This document shows positions 24,467 through 30,793 of a stretch of 37,376 nucleotides of DNA, in pieces; the stretch's first letter is position 1; each line of letters starts with the position of its first letter. Made by a program: the position numbers and the translations under genes. The notes below the pieces were generated by a model. It searched no databases. It worked only from the letters and a program-made list of their open reading frames with translations, and was not told the origin of the DNA. The DNA is taken from the IMG/VR virus record IMGVR_UViG_3300020473_000065, positions 1 through 37,376 of that record; one strand, written 5' to 3'. Origin of the DNA: a virus.

Positions 24467-24721
24467 CTAATGGATTTTTAGATCTTCATCGTCGAGCAAA
24501 CCTGCTGCGACGAATGCTTGGTCTGCAATTTCATTTGAAACTTCTTCGTTTTCATGAAATTGCACGATTGTTGCTCCTAAAAAGAAAGCAGTTAATGGCT
24601 TAAGCTTTTCTACTTTAGAAAAGGTTTTTGCAATTGTGTCAAGGACTTCATCTTCCATAAGTCCTTCGACTTCTTGAATCAATTCTGATCCAATCTTTCC
24701 GATTTCATCAATTTTACGCAA
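24467..24721 (-). CDS. Small hypothetical protein
   Basis: This 84-aa helical acidic protein probably starts at TTG 24721 (MRKIDEIGKIGSELIQEVEG). A mildly hydrophobic segment, 'PLTAFFLGATIVQF', lies in the middle. The leader holds AGAAGGGAG and the conserved sequence CCTTCTATTTGAGACTT (plus strand, 24734-24750), which is repeated ahead of the 105-aa gene at 25280-25297. Function unknown. Confidence 0.5.
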   Translation of the reverse strand: MRKIDEIGKIGSELIQEVEGLMEDEVLDTIAKTFSKVEKLKPLTAFFLGATIVQFHENEEVSNEIADQAFVAAGLLDDEDLKIH

Positions 24722-24766
24722 ACAATTCTTCTCCCTTCTATTTGAGACTTAAGTAAAAAAATTAAG

Positions 24767-24815
24767 CTCTCCCCTGTAGCGCTCCCCGAGGAACGAGGGG
24801 CGCGGAAGGGGAGAG
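24767..24815 (-). repeat. Leader hairpin repeat, copy 1
   Basis: The outer stem CTCTCCCC/GGGGAGAG (24767-24774 with 24808-24815) encloses a 30-base core, GTAGCGCTCCCCGAGGRACG plus AGGGGCGCGG (24776-24805), itself a stem-loop. The core recurs at 25371-25400 with different but still paired outer arms. It sits in the leader of the 84-aa gene. Confidence 0.75.
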
Positions 24816-24829
24816 GTTATCACCCTCTA

Positions 24830-24934
24830 CTAGTCGGCTTTTGTCTTTTTGACTTCTTGGATAGCAACTGCTGTCATGAAACAAATTGCAGGAAACATGA
24901 CAAAAGCATTTACATATTTCTTAAACTTATCCAT
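24830..24934 (-). CDS. 34-aa membrane peptide
   Basis: ATG 24934 follows AGG by 6 bases and opens a 34-aa frame (MDKFKKYVNAFVMFPAICFM..., then TAVAIQEVKKTKAD) with TAG at 24830-24832. Basic start, one hydrophobic helix (about residues 9-24) and a charged tail give a single-pass membrane peptide. It fills what would otherwise be a gap between two leftward genes. Real-gene status rests on the ribosome site and layout. Confidence 0.45.
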   Translation of the reverse strand: MDKFKKYVNAFVMFPAICFMTAVAIQEVKKTKAD

Positions 24935-24953
24935 TTGATACCTGCTAATTGAT

Positions 24954-25271
24954 TTACTTGTTTACGATTTCTTGAAGCAACCTGCTGCGAATTTCTTGAG
25001 CTTGTTTTTCAGAAACTGACAAATCACATTTTGCTTTTTTTGTTTCTGGATGAACAATTAGAGCTGCAAGAATTAAATGATCTGAAAAATCTAGATATCG
25101 AGTTGGGTTTTTCTTTTTGTCCTGAAGTATTTCTTGCTCACTAAGTGATGTGTCGATTGATTTTAGGACTTTCCTAGTTTTGCGTGTAATAGATGGAGAT
25201 GTTCCAGTAATACTACGCAAGAATGAAATGATTATTAGTAAGAGAACGATGTTTCCAATGATTGCTGCCAT
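24954..25271 (-). CDS. N-terminally anchored small membrane protein
   Basis: This 105-aa protein starts at ATG 25271 with AAGGA 7 bases upstream. Residues 1-20 (MAAIIGNIVLLLIIISFLRS) form a membrane anchor, then a basic stretch (TRKTRKVLK) and a soluble helical domain (SVSEKQAQEIRSRLLQEIVN). The leader contains the repeated hairpin copy at 25359-25413. It could act at the inner membrane, for example in exclusion or takeover, but no family is known. Confidence 0.55.
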   Translation of the reverse strand: MAAIIGNIVLLLIIISFLRSITGTSPSITRKTRKVLKSIDTSLSEQEILQDKKKNPTRYLDFSDHLILAALIVHPETKKAKCDLSVSEKQAQEIRSRLLQEIVNK

Positions 25272-25358
25272 TCAAGAATCCTTCTTATTTGAGACTTCCC
25301 CTCGTTTCTCTCGAAAGTCTCGAATCACGGCTTCTGGGTTCTTTTTTGCAGAAGCTTT
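25272..25358 (-). promoter_or_regulatory. 5' leader of the 105-aa gene
   Basis: This stretch is gene-free. It contains the shared CCTTCTTATTTGAGACTT block (25280-25297) and two stems: GAGACTT/AAGTCTC and GCTTCTG/CAGAAGC. As the rightward-reading terminator-type hairpin at 25566-25608 stops leftward RNA from upstream, a leftward promoter should lie between here and 25560, but I see no good -35/-10 pair. Confidence 0.4.
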
Positions 25359-25413
25359 GATCGGTGCCCCGTAGCGCTCCCCGAGGGACGAGGGGCGCGG
25401 AGGGGTACCGATC
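25359..25413 (-). repeat. Leader hairpin repeat, copy 2
   Basis: The outer stem GATCGGTGCCCC/GGGGTACCGATC (25359-25370 with 25402-25413, one G-T) encloses the same 30-base core as copy 1 (25371-25400, one base changed). The outer arms share almost no sequence with copy 1 beyond CCCC/GGGG but keep full pairing, so the structure, not the sequence, is conserved. Confidence 0.75.
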
Positions 25414-25559
25414 CCAGAGTTAGGATGTTCCTACATCCGTGTTTAGTGGTCGAGCGGCGTTACGCTCGTCCGAAGAGTGCGTCAGCGGCGATACGCGGTC
25501 CTCGCGAAGCGAAATATCTAAGAGAACGCTCATATCCTTGAGTGTGCTTTCACCCGCGC
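25414..25559 (+). ncRNA. Structured module related to the 1-kb RNA
   Basis: No gene. On the plus strand there are three hairpins: GGATGT-TCCT-ACATCC (25423-25438), CGAGCG-GCGTTA-CGCTCG (25451-25468) and CGCG-GTCCT-CGCG (25494-25506). The second, with flanks TTTAGTGGT and AAGAGTGCGT, matches 27556-27592 in the large RNA, with the stem changed to GCAGCG/CGCTGC. Either a second RNA of the same type or a duplicated domain. Strand is inferred from the shared orientation. Confidence 0.5.
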
Positions 25560-25608
25560 AAAAAAAGGGAGAGGAATGGCACCCGATGTGGGTACCACTC
25601 CCCTCCCT
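25560..25608 (-). terminator. Leftward intrinsic terminator
   Basis: On the minus strand a 19-bp stem (25590-25608 with 25566-25584, loop of 5) is followed directly by seven T (25566-25560). The three A-C contacts on the plus strand become U-G on the minus transcript, confirming direction. It sits 6 bases beyond the stop of the 167-aa gene. Confidence 0.88.
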
Positions 25609-25614
25609 CTACGG

Positions 25615-26118
25615 CTACGGCTGCTGCACTTCGTCCAGCGTGTTGACGTAGTTCGCTCGATCGCAGCGGCCCGTCTTCATCTGGAAGTCGTTCGCCTCGC
25701 TGCGTCCGATGTGGGCGAGGAAGCTCCGCTTCTTCGGCTTGGGCTCGTACTTCCCGAGCGCGACGTGGATCTCCTCTCCGTCGCCCGTGATGCCGAAGAC
25801 GCTCGGTCCGTCCGCTGCGGTCTTCTCGGGTTGCGCTCCGGTGATGTCCAGAAGCTCAGCGAAGAGCCCGATGTGGCGCGGATCTGCACCCTGCGGATTC
25901 GTCATGGCACTCCATGAGAGCGGAACCTCGGCCCGTCGAACCTGTGCCTCCAATTCGCCGTTCGGGAGTTGTACCCGATACGTGATATAGAGGCGTTCGT
26001 TCGCCTTTCCTGCAAGGCGTACTGCCATGCTCTCAAGCTGGGCCTTGTACGTGCCTTCCATGAGGCAGTCGGGGGTGCGCGTAACGTCGTTTACCATCTT
26101 AGCCGTGAATCGTGCCAT
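25615..26118 (-). CDS. Hypothetical protein, GC-rich early gene
   Basis: This 167-aa protein starts at ATG 26118 after AAGGAG (MARFTAKMVNDVTRTPDCLM). It is a beta-rich soluble protein: 'ERLYITYRVQLPNGELEAQV', 'EIHVALGKYEPKPKKRSFLA'. It resembles small phage single-strand-binding or DUF-type proteins in having a substituted beta core, but I cannot name a family. Codons are GC-rich, unlike the AT-rich virion genes. It is the last gene of the first leftward transcript, as a terminator follows directly. Confidence 0.6.
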   Translation of the reverse strand: MARFTAKMVNDVTRTPDCLMEGTYKAQLESMAVRLAGKANERLYITYRVQLPNGELEAQVRRAEVPLSWSAMTNPQGADPRHIGLFAELLDITGAQPEKTAADGPSVFGITGDGEEIHVALGKYEPKPKKRSFLAHIGRSEANDFQMKTGRCDRANYVNTLDEVQQP

Positions 26119-26139
26119 CGTATCTTATCTCCTTCGCGA

Positions 26140-26688
26140 TTATCGCGAGAACGTGTGGGAGTCGGACTCCCAAGTTTCGGTCACGGTACCTTCCGTGACG
26201 TGTTCAACCGTGTGGCTTCGGACAATGCGGGACTTCCGCGTCTGCCTCCAAAGCACCTTCTCATGCTCGATGATCGGATCATCCCCGAAATCGAGCCAGT
26301 CCCGATATGGGTCTTGGCTACTCGCGTCGTCGAGCCCGTAAGGCCCGAGTGCGTCCGTCTCGCTGGCTTGGTCGGGTCCAAGCAACTCACTCGCCTGATG
26401 CTCGACGCATCGGAGCGCGAGAGGGCCTGCTGCGAAGCTCGGACAGCCCCAGACGATGCACATCCCCTGCGAATGACGCTTGGAGGCGGAATCGTCTGCG
26501 AGGTGTTCTGCAATGAGCAGCAAGTAGCTCTCAAATTCCGTGACTGAAAGGACTCCTTTCTTTGCGGCGCCTAGCTGATCTGCTCGTCTACAGAGCCAGT
26601 CTGAGTAGCTAGGCTGTCGGGGCTTCTGATGATGAGCTTCCGTAAGCTCGCCATCCCGAGGCCATGAACTGCGAATCGAATCTTGCAT
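26140..26688 (-). CDS. Hypothetical protein with Cys/His cluster
   Basis: This 182-aa protein starts at ATG 26688 (MQDSIRSSWPRDGELTEAHH) after a strong GGGAGG. The frame upstream to 26919 crosses a hairpin and reads unnaturally, so it is left out. A 'MCIVWGCPSFAAGPLALRCV' segment followed by EHQ gives C-x4-C and CxxH, a possible zinc site. The rest is acidic with many Asp and Ser. GC-rich codons. No family is recognised. Confidence 0.55.
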   Translation of the reverse strand: MQDSIRSSWPRDGELTEAHHQKPRQPSYSDWLCRRADQLGAAKKGVLSVTEFESYLLLIAEHLADDSASKRHSQGMCIVWGCPSFAAGPLALRCVEHQASELLGPDQASETDALGPYGLDDASSQDPYRDWLDFGDDPIIEHEKVLWRQTRKSRIVRSHTVEHVTEGTVTETWESDSHTFSR

Positions 26689-26705
26689 CTCATTCCCTCC
26701 CTTGC

Positions 26706-26757
26706 TGGCGTCCCCTGCGCCGCCCCGAGCTTGCGAGGCGGCGGCAGGGGGTGCCGG
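26706..26757 (-). repeat. Intergenic GC hairpin
   Basis: CCCCTGC/GCAGGGG and GCCGCC/GGCGGC, with a 12-base loop, extend outward to GGC/GCC through G-T contacts. It lies between the stop of the 68-aa gene (26762) and the Shine-Dalgarno of the 182-aa gene. No T-run, so not a classic terminator. Confidence 0.65.
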
Positions 26758-26761
26758 ATAA

Positions 26762-26968
26762 CTAAATAAGTTTCTTGAGCGCCTCATACGTCTCTTCGGC
26801 GACCATGAGGCGTCCGTCTGCCTCTTCGACGTATGGAAGCTCCCAGTAGCTTTCGGAGTCGCCTTCGAGGTAGGTACCACTTTCGTAAAACATGTCGGAA
26901 TACCGCTCAACCTCGGCATTCGCCTGATGAAGCTCGCGCTTCCAAATTTGAATCAATCCGTCGATCAT
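26762..26968 (-). CDS. First small gene of the leftward early operon
   Basis: This 68-aa acidic helical protein starts at ATG 26968 (MIDGLIQIWKRELHQANAEV) with AGGAG 6 bases upstream; the ATG at 26974 is an alternative. Many aromatic and acidic residues (SESYWELPYVEEADGR). It is the promoter-proximal gene of the leftward transcript and diverges from the large RNA. Small, acidic first-expressed phage proteins often bind host factors; this is only a guess. Confidence 0.5.
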   Translation of the reverse strand: MIDGLIQIWKRELHQANAEVERYSDMFYESGTYLEGDSESYWELPYVEEADGRLMVAEETYEALKKLI

Positions 26969-27039
26969 GCTCATCTCCTATTCTTGCGCCCGCCCTGCCC
27001 TCTGCACGACGGGAACCCACGTGTAGCGCGGGCCGGAGG

Positions 27040-28068
27040 TTTTGTGGCTGGAGGGAAAGTTCTCGCAGCGATCTGACCCTATCCTGGGGCGCCCGTCCAC
27101 GTCCTCGTGGACAAAAGTGGGCGCGAAAATTGTCCTCAATTTTCTCAGTCGCGAGGACAGTTTCACGGAGGCCACAAAATTGCTCTTACCCGCATGGCTT
27201 TGCCTTCGATTGAACTGTGCAAATCTCCCAGCGGGGAAGGCAACCTGCGCTATCGTTGGTGATCCCGTTGTGTGTGGTAATATCCTCCCGAGTCTGGCGA
27301 ACGGCGAGTCCGCGAGCCAAGGAGCGTCAGGCAGTACCGGATGAGCGATCCAGAGCTTCGGAAGTGCCGTCGTTAGCTAAAGAAAAATCCAGCACGGCAA
27401 ACGATCAACCCCGCTTCCCGCCAGGTTTGTCTCTGGGTGAGTCCTCGGCGTAGATTTTTCGCGGTGTCCATGCCCAGCCATGTCCTCATGGATGAAGAGG
27501 GCATGGACGTGAACTGGATTGCATGAATGAGGCGCGATGTGCCCTCGCATCGCTTTTAGTGGTGCAGCGGCGTTACGCTGCCACAAGGTGCGTACTGCGT
27601 CAGCGATCGAAGCCCGAAGGGTCAAGACTCGATTCCTCCGAGGCTTGATTCACGAGAGCGCGGTCCGCGTTCCTACGCGGAGACGCCCAACAACGCCTAC
27701 GGCAGATGTGTTACCCCAAGCTAACGGAAGAGGCAGTCAGTCCCGTGATGGGACAGCAAGGCTATGGAACCAAGCAATGCCAATGAGTTAGCGTGAATCC
27801 CTGCGGGGACGTCAGGCTATAGCTAGATGTTACGAATACAGTCAACATGGTGGACGAAGGCGAACGTGGACAGAAAGAGCTGTTGTGACGCACAGCAACG
27901 TGCGTGCGTATGCGTTGGCATGAGCCACTGGAACAGCTAGATCACCGTAGCGGTCAACGAGCTGCGTCGTTAACGAGGAGTGCAAGGCACTGTTTGTCAC
28001 TGTAAAGTCGCGGCTTCGCCGCGCTGGTGGAATTGCTAGGGGGGTGGCCCCCCGCTTCGCAATTTTTT
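27040..28068 (+). ncRNA. Giant structured noncoding RNA (about 1 kb), GOLLD/ROOL-like in kind
   Basis: No plausible gene occurs between 26985 and 28109; frames present read as low-quality shadows. Plus-strand helices visible: TTTTGTGGC/GCCACAAAA (27040-27048 with 27171-27179) closing GTTCTCGC/GCGAGGAC (27059-27066 with 27151-27158, G-U valid only on the plus strand) around two UCCU-loop hairpins; TTGCCTTC/GAAGGCAA (27200-27207 with 27236-27243); TGCCGT/ACGGCA (27365-27370 with 27394-27399), pseudoknotted with GAAAAATC/GATTTTTC (27382-27389 with 27453-27460); a 10-bp stem 27466-27475 with 27499-27508; hairpins at 27564-27581, 27622-27648 and 27664-27681; CGCGGC/GCCGCG at 28009-28023. It ends in a rightward terminator. 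Size, phage setting and density of helices recall GOLLD and ROOL RNAs; a homology test was not possible. A weak promoter (TTGGTG, TAATAT near 27255-27284) would cut off the 5' domain, so the true start is probably upstream of 27040. Confidence 0.75.
28031..28068 (+). terminator. Rightward intrinsic terminator of the large RNA
   Basis: AATTGC (28031-28036) and GGGGGG (28039-28044) pair with CCCCCC (28048-28053) and GCAATT (28059-28064), then TTTT (28065-28068). T-run only in the rightward direction. Confidence 0.9.
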
Positions 28069-28109
28069 AAAGTAACAAAATCTCGATTCTCAGTCTGGCA
28101 TCATTTTTA

Positions 28110-28427
28110 TCAATTAGAATCGAAGTGCGATCTGATGTGTTCAGGCAACTGATCTAGCGCTTTCTTACGCTGGCGCTCTTTATCGAAGTCCTTTGTAGCT
28201 TTGATTCGATCAGCTCTACGTTTTGCAGATTTACGAGATTGAAAAATATGCTGTAAGCCACGAAGAGTAACTGGCATGATTGATGGGATTCTGGATCTGC
28301 CCGTTTCCCAACGCCATATCGTTATACGACTGACACCTAGTTCTTTGCCCAATGCCTTTTGGCTAAGGCTGTGCTTTTCTCTGAACGAGATAAGGTCACT
28401 CGGAATTGAACGAATTTTAGTTGACAA
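28110..28427 (-). CDS. XRE-family repressor-like protein
   Basis: This 105-aa protein starts at TTG 28427. Residues 10-45 carry a clear XRE helix-turn-helix: 'LISFREKHSLSQKALGKELG' and 'VSRITIWRWETGRSRIPSI'. The rest is very basic (SRKSAKRRADRIKATKDFDK). Its start overlaps the -35 box of the divergent terminase promoter, so it may repress late transcription and itself. Direct repeats AACGTAA downstream of that promoter are candidate operators. Confidence 0.75.
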   Translation of the reverse strand: MSTKIRSIPSDLISFREKHSLSQKALGKELGVSRITIWRWETGRSRIPSIMPVTLRGLQHIFQSRKSAKRRADRIKATKDFDKERQRKKALDQLPEHIRSHFDSN

Positions 28428-28480
28428 AGCCTTCTAAAAGCTCTTAAAATGTTAAGGGACGCAACGTAAAGTTAACGTAA
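28421..28480 (+). promoter_or_regulatory. Late promoter with possible operators
   Basis: TTGACA (28421-28426), an 18-base spacer and TAAAAT (28445-28450) form a strong sigma70-type promoter heading to the terminase genes. Two AACGTAA repeats (28463-28469 and 28474-28480), 11 bases apart (one helical turn), lie just downstream and could bind the adjacent XRE protein. Confidence 0.7.
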
Positions 28481-28485
28481 TGCAA

Positions 28486-28522
28486 GTCTGCCTGGGTCCG
28501 CTTTCGGCGGACCGGGGCAGAC
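28486..28522 (+). repeat. Leader hairpin of the terminase operon
   Basis: GTCTGCC/GGCAGAC (28486-28492 with 28516-28522) and GGTCCGC/GCGGACC (28495-28501 with 28507-28513) form a nearly perfect stem with a 5-base loop in the 5' untranslated leader. No T-run, so stability or processing rather than termination. Confidence 0.75.
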
Positions 28523-28567
28523 GTAGTAGTGTTCTTGTTCAGCGCTTAAGTACAATTACGCCCACAG

Positions 28568-29176
28568 GTGAACTTCTTGATAGACGAGATCCTAGAAGAG
28601 TACGAGTGCCTGACGGATCAGGAGAAGCTGGGACGCCCTTTAGACAACATGCGGCACGAGATCTTCTCTGTCCACGTTGCTACGGGGCGGAGTCTTCAGG
28701 ATTCTTACCGGGCTGCGTTTGGAATCCCCGAAGGTGGCGCTGTCGGCAGTCGGCCTGGGGCTCTCGTCAAGAAGCAGGACATAAGGGTAAGGATCGGACA
28801 CCTCGCCACCCAGCGGGCGGAAATGGTGATCAACCGCTCCCTGCTGACCGAGAAGAACATCCTAGACGAGTACGCTTGGGGCGTCCGAAATGCCCGTGAC
28901 CAACTGAGGTTCAAGGAACACAAAGGATACTTAGATAGCCTTTCAAAGATCTTTGGCTTATTTTCGGAATCTGACTCTAAGAACGAGATGGCAAACAAGT
29001 CCATCGAAGAGCTTCGGCAAGAAGTAAAGATGTTGGAGGAAGAGTTTGGATCAGTCGGAGGAATACAAGAATCTCCAGCGCAAGGCCCAGATTTTGCGCG
29101 AGATGTCACGCCGGAAACTGGAGAATTACCAGCCGTACTTGAAGCAGATGGAGTTCCACAAGACCGGAAGCACTAA
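28568..29176 (+). CDS. terS: Terminase small subunit
   Basis: This 202-aa protein lies directly before the large terminase, with a typical helix-turn-helix-like N-terminal half (LDNMRHEIFSVHVATGRSLQ, DSYRAAFGIPEGGAVGSRPG) resembling TerS proteins. Residues 115-155 are coiled coil (NEMANKSIEELRQEVKMLEE). Role: binds the genome's packaging site and loads the motor. GTG 28568 lacks a clear ribosome site; TTG 28577 is possible. Its last 43 codons overlap terL by 131 bases and look like out-of-frame reading. Confidence 0.7.
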   Translation: MNFLIDEILEEYECLTDQEKLGRPLDNMRHEIFSVHVATGRSLQDSYRAAFGIPEGGAVGSRPGALVKKQDIRVRIGHLATQRAEMVINRSLLTEKNILDEYAWGVRNARDQLRFKEHKGYLDSLSKIFGLFSESDSKNEMANKSIEELRQEVKMLEEEFGSVGGIQESPAQGPDFARDVTPETGELPAVLEADGVPQDRKH

Positions 29177-30446
29177 CCGTGAACGGTGCTTCATGGCAGG
29201 AAACCAGCTAGGCAAGACTCTCTCCGGCGGCATGGAAATGGCGATGCACCTGACCGGGAACTACCCCGATTGGTGGCAAGGCCGTAGATTCGAGCACCCG
29301 ATCCGCGCGTGGGCAGCAGGGAACTCCTCCGAGACGACTCGGGATAACCCTCAGCGCGTACTGCTCGGAGACGCCCCCGAAGTATGGGGAACCGGCTCCC
29401 TCCCAGCCTCCTCCATTGTCGAAGTGAAGCGTGCTAAAGGCGTCAGTGACGCGGCGGATATTATCTCTGTCCGGCACTCCACCGGAGGCATCTCGACCCT
29501 CAAGTTCAAAACCTATGATCAGGGTCGGGAAAAATGGCAGGGCGTTCCTGTCCATGTCGTGTGGTTCGATGAGGAGCCGCCTGCGGACGTTTACTCCGAG
29601 GGCGTGACCCGTACTAACGCGACCCAAGGAATCGCTTATATCACGGCTACGCCGCTGATGGGCATGACGCATGTGGTTCGCCTTTTTTACCCGGAACCCG
29701 TGGACGAGGCCAAAAGCCTCGTCACGATGACAATCCACGATGCAGGACATTACACACAGGCACAAATCGACGAAATTATTGCTAAAACCCCTCCCCATGA
29801 AGTTGAAGCTCGTACCCAAGGCAAGCCTATGCTTGGCGAGGGGCTCATCTTCCCCGTTCCTCATTCAGAAATTATGGTCGATCCCTTTGAGATTCCGACG
29901 CATTGGGCTCGCATTATTGGAATGGATTTTGGATGGGACCACCCTACTGCTGGTGCTCTTTGTGCTTGGGATAGGGATTCTGACTGTTTTTATGTTACTG
30001 CCACTTATAAGCAGCGTAGAGAAGTTATCGCGATCCATGCAGCAGCAATAAACGGTTGGGGAAAGTATCCAGTCGCTTGGCCGCATGATGGATACAAGCA
30101 TGACCAAACTTCAGGCGAGCAGATCGCAATGCTGTACCGAAACCACGGACTAAGAATGCTGCCTGAACACGCAACAAACGTTTCTGGCGGGATAGGCACT
30201 GAAGCGCCCGTCCAAGAAATGCTTGAAGCAATGATTACTGGAAAGTTTAAAATCTTTTCTCATTGCCAAGCTTTGCTTGATGAACTTGGGCAGTACCACA
30301 GAAAAGCAGGCAAAATTGTGAAAATCTACGATGATGTTATATCATCGGTTAGATACGCTTGGATGATGAGGCGTTTTGCCAATACTTCTTCTAAGAAGAT
30401 CATGCCTACAGAAACAGGCATTGATTACAACCCGCTTTACCACTGA
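29046..30446 (+). CDS. terL: Terminase large subunit
   Basis: This 466-aa protein starts at TTG 29046, 5 bases after a strong GGAGG, and overlaps terS. Walker A is 'FMAGNQLGKTLS' (51-60), Walker B with catalytic Glu 'VVWFDEEPP' (173-177), and coupling 'AYITATPLMG' (197-206). The RNase H-type nuclease begins at 'IIGMDFGWDHP' (Asp294) with a late 'DDVISSVRYA'. It is the packaging ATPase and nuclease. GC-rich 5' half, AT-richer 3' half. Confidence 0.92.
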   Translation: MDQSEEYKNLQRKAQILREMSRRKLENYQPYLKQMEFHKTGSTNRERCFMAGNQLGKTLSGGMEMAMHLTGNYPDWWQGRRFEHPIRAWAAGNSSETTRDNPQRVLLGDAPEVWGTGSLPASSIVEVKRAKGVSDAADIISVRHSTGGISTLKFKTYDQGREKWQGVPVHVVWFDEEPPADVYSEGVTRTNATQGIAYITATPLMGMTHVVRLFYPEPVDEAKSLVTMTIHDAGHYTQAQIDEIIAKTPPHEVEARTQGKPMLGEGLIFPVPHSEIMVDPFEIPTHWARIIGMDFGWDHPTAGALCAWDRDSDCFYVTATYKQRREVIAIHAAAINGWGKYPVAWPHDGYKHDQTSGEQIAMLYRNHGLRMLPEHATNVSGGIGTEAPVQEMLEAMITGKFKIFSHCQALLDELGQYHRKAGKIVKIYDDVISSVRYAWMMRRFANTSSKKIMPTETGIDYNPLYH

Positions 30447-30454
30447 GGCTAACA

Positions 30455-30793
30455 ATGGGTTTGTTTAGTAAACCGGACTTGCCGTCAAGCAAGCCGCGTT
30501 ACATTGAAGAAAGAGAAGAAGAGCAAGAAGAAAGAATTAGACGAGCTTTAGCTGGTTTAAGATCTACTTATTCTTCTAAAAGCCCTTTTAACGTAATGCT
30601 GCAATCTGCAAGAGGATCGGGCGGAACTGGTTCTTACAGTCGCCAGCAAAGAACTGCGTTTAGAAATCTGGGACGCGGTATGAGTTCTGGGATATTTACA
30701 AATCAGCTTGTGGGACTTCTCCCGGGCAGGCAATCTCAACAAACAGCTCCTCAAGGAACAGCTTTAAATAGTTCCAGAGTTTCAGGTGGCTAG
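30455..30793 (+). CDS. Small head-region protein
   Basis: This 112-aa protein (MGLFSKPDLPSSKPRYIEER) has an acidic-basic helical start (EEREEEQEERIRRALAGLR) and a Ser/Gly/Gln-rich end. It sits 8 bases after terL and overlaps the portal start by 8 bases. Position suggests a packaging or head-completion accessory protein. No domain is recognised. Confidence 0.5.
   Translation: MGLFSKPDLPSSKPRYIEEREEEQEERIRRALAGLRSTYSSKSPFNVMLQSARGSGGTGSYSRQQRTAFRNLGRGMSSGIFTNQLVGLLPGRQSQQTAPQGTALNSSRVSGG

Noticed and set aside
25576-26547. Rightward open frames across 25.6-26.5 kb
   Set aside because: They mirror the leftward 167-aa and 182-aa genes in GC-rich sequence, lack ribosome sites, and read as low-complexity Arg/Ser/Pro.
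26689-26919. N-terminal extension of the 182-aa gene
   Set aside because: It would cross the GC hairpin and overlap the 68-aa gene; a strong GGGAGG ribosome site supports ATG 26688.
27042-27791. Short frames on both strands inside the large RNA block
   Set aside because: They have no ribosome sites and unnatural composition, and they run through the helices. The helices explain the sequence better than coding does.
27180-28030. Group I intron
   Set aside because: The block is not inside a gene, no P7-type conserved core or splice context could be seen, and it has its own terminator.
15466-28427. Integrase, attachment site or other sign of lysogeny
   Set aside because: No tyrosine or serine recombinase motif was seen. 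Two XRE regulators alone do not prove a temperate life.
29208-29864. 218-aa leftward frame inside terL
   Set aside because: Antisense shadow; terL has intact motifs on the plus strand.
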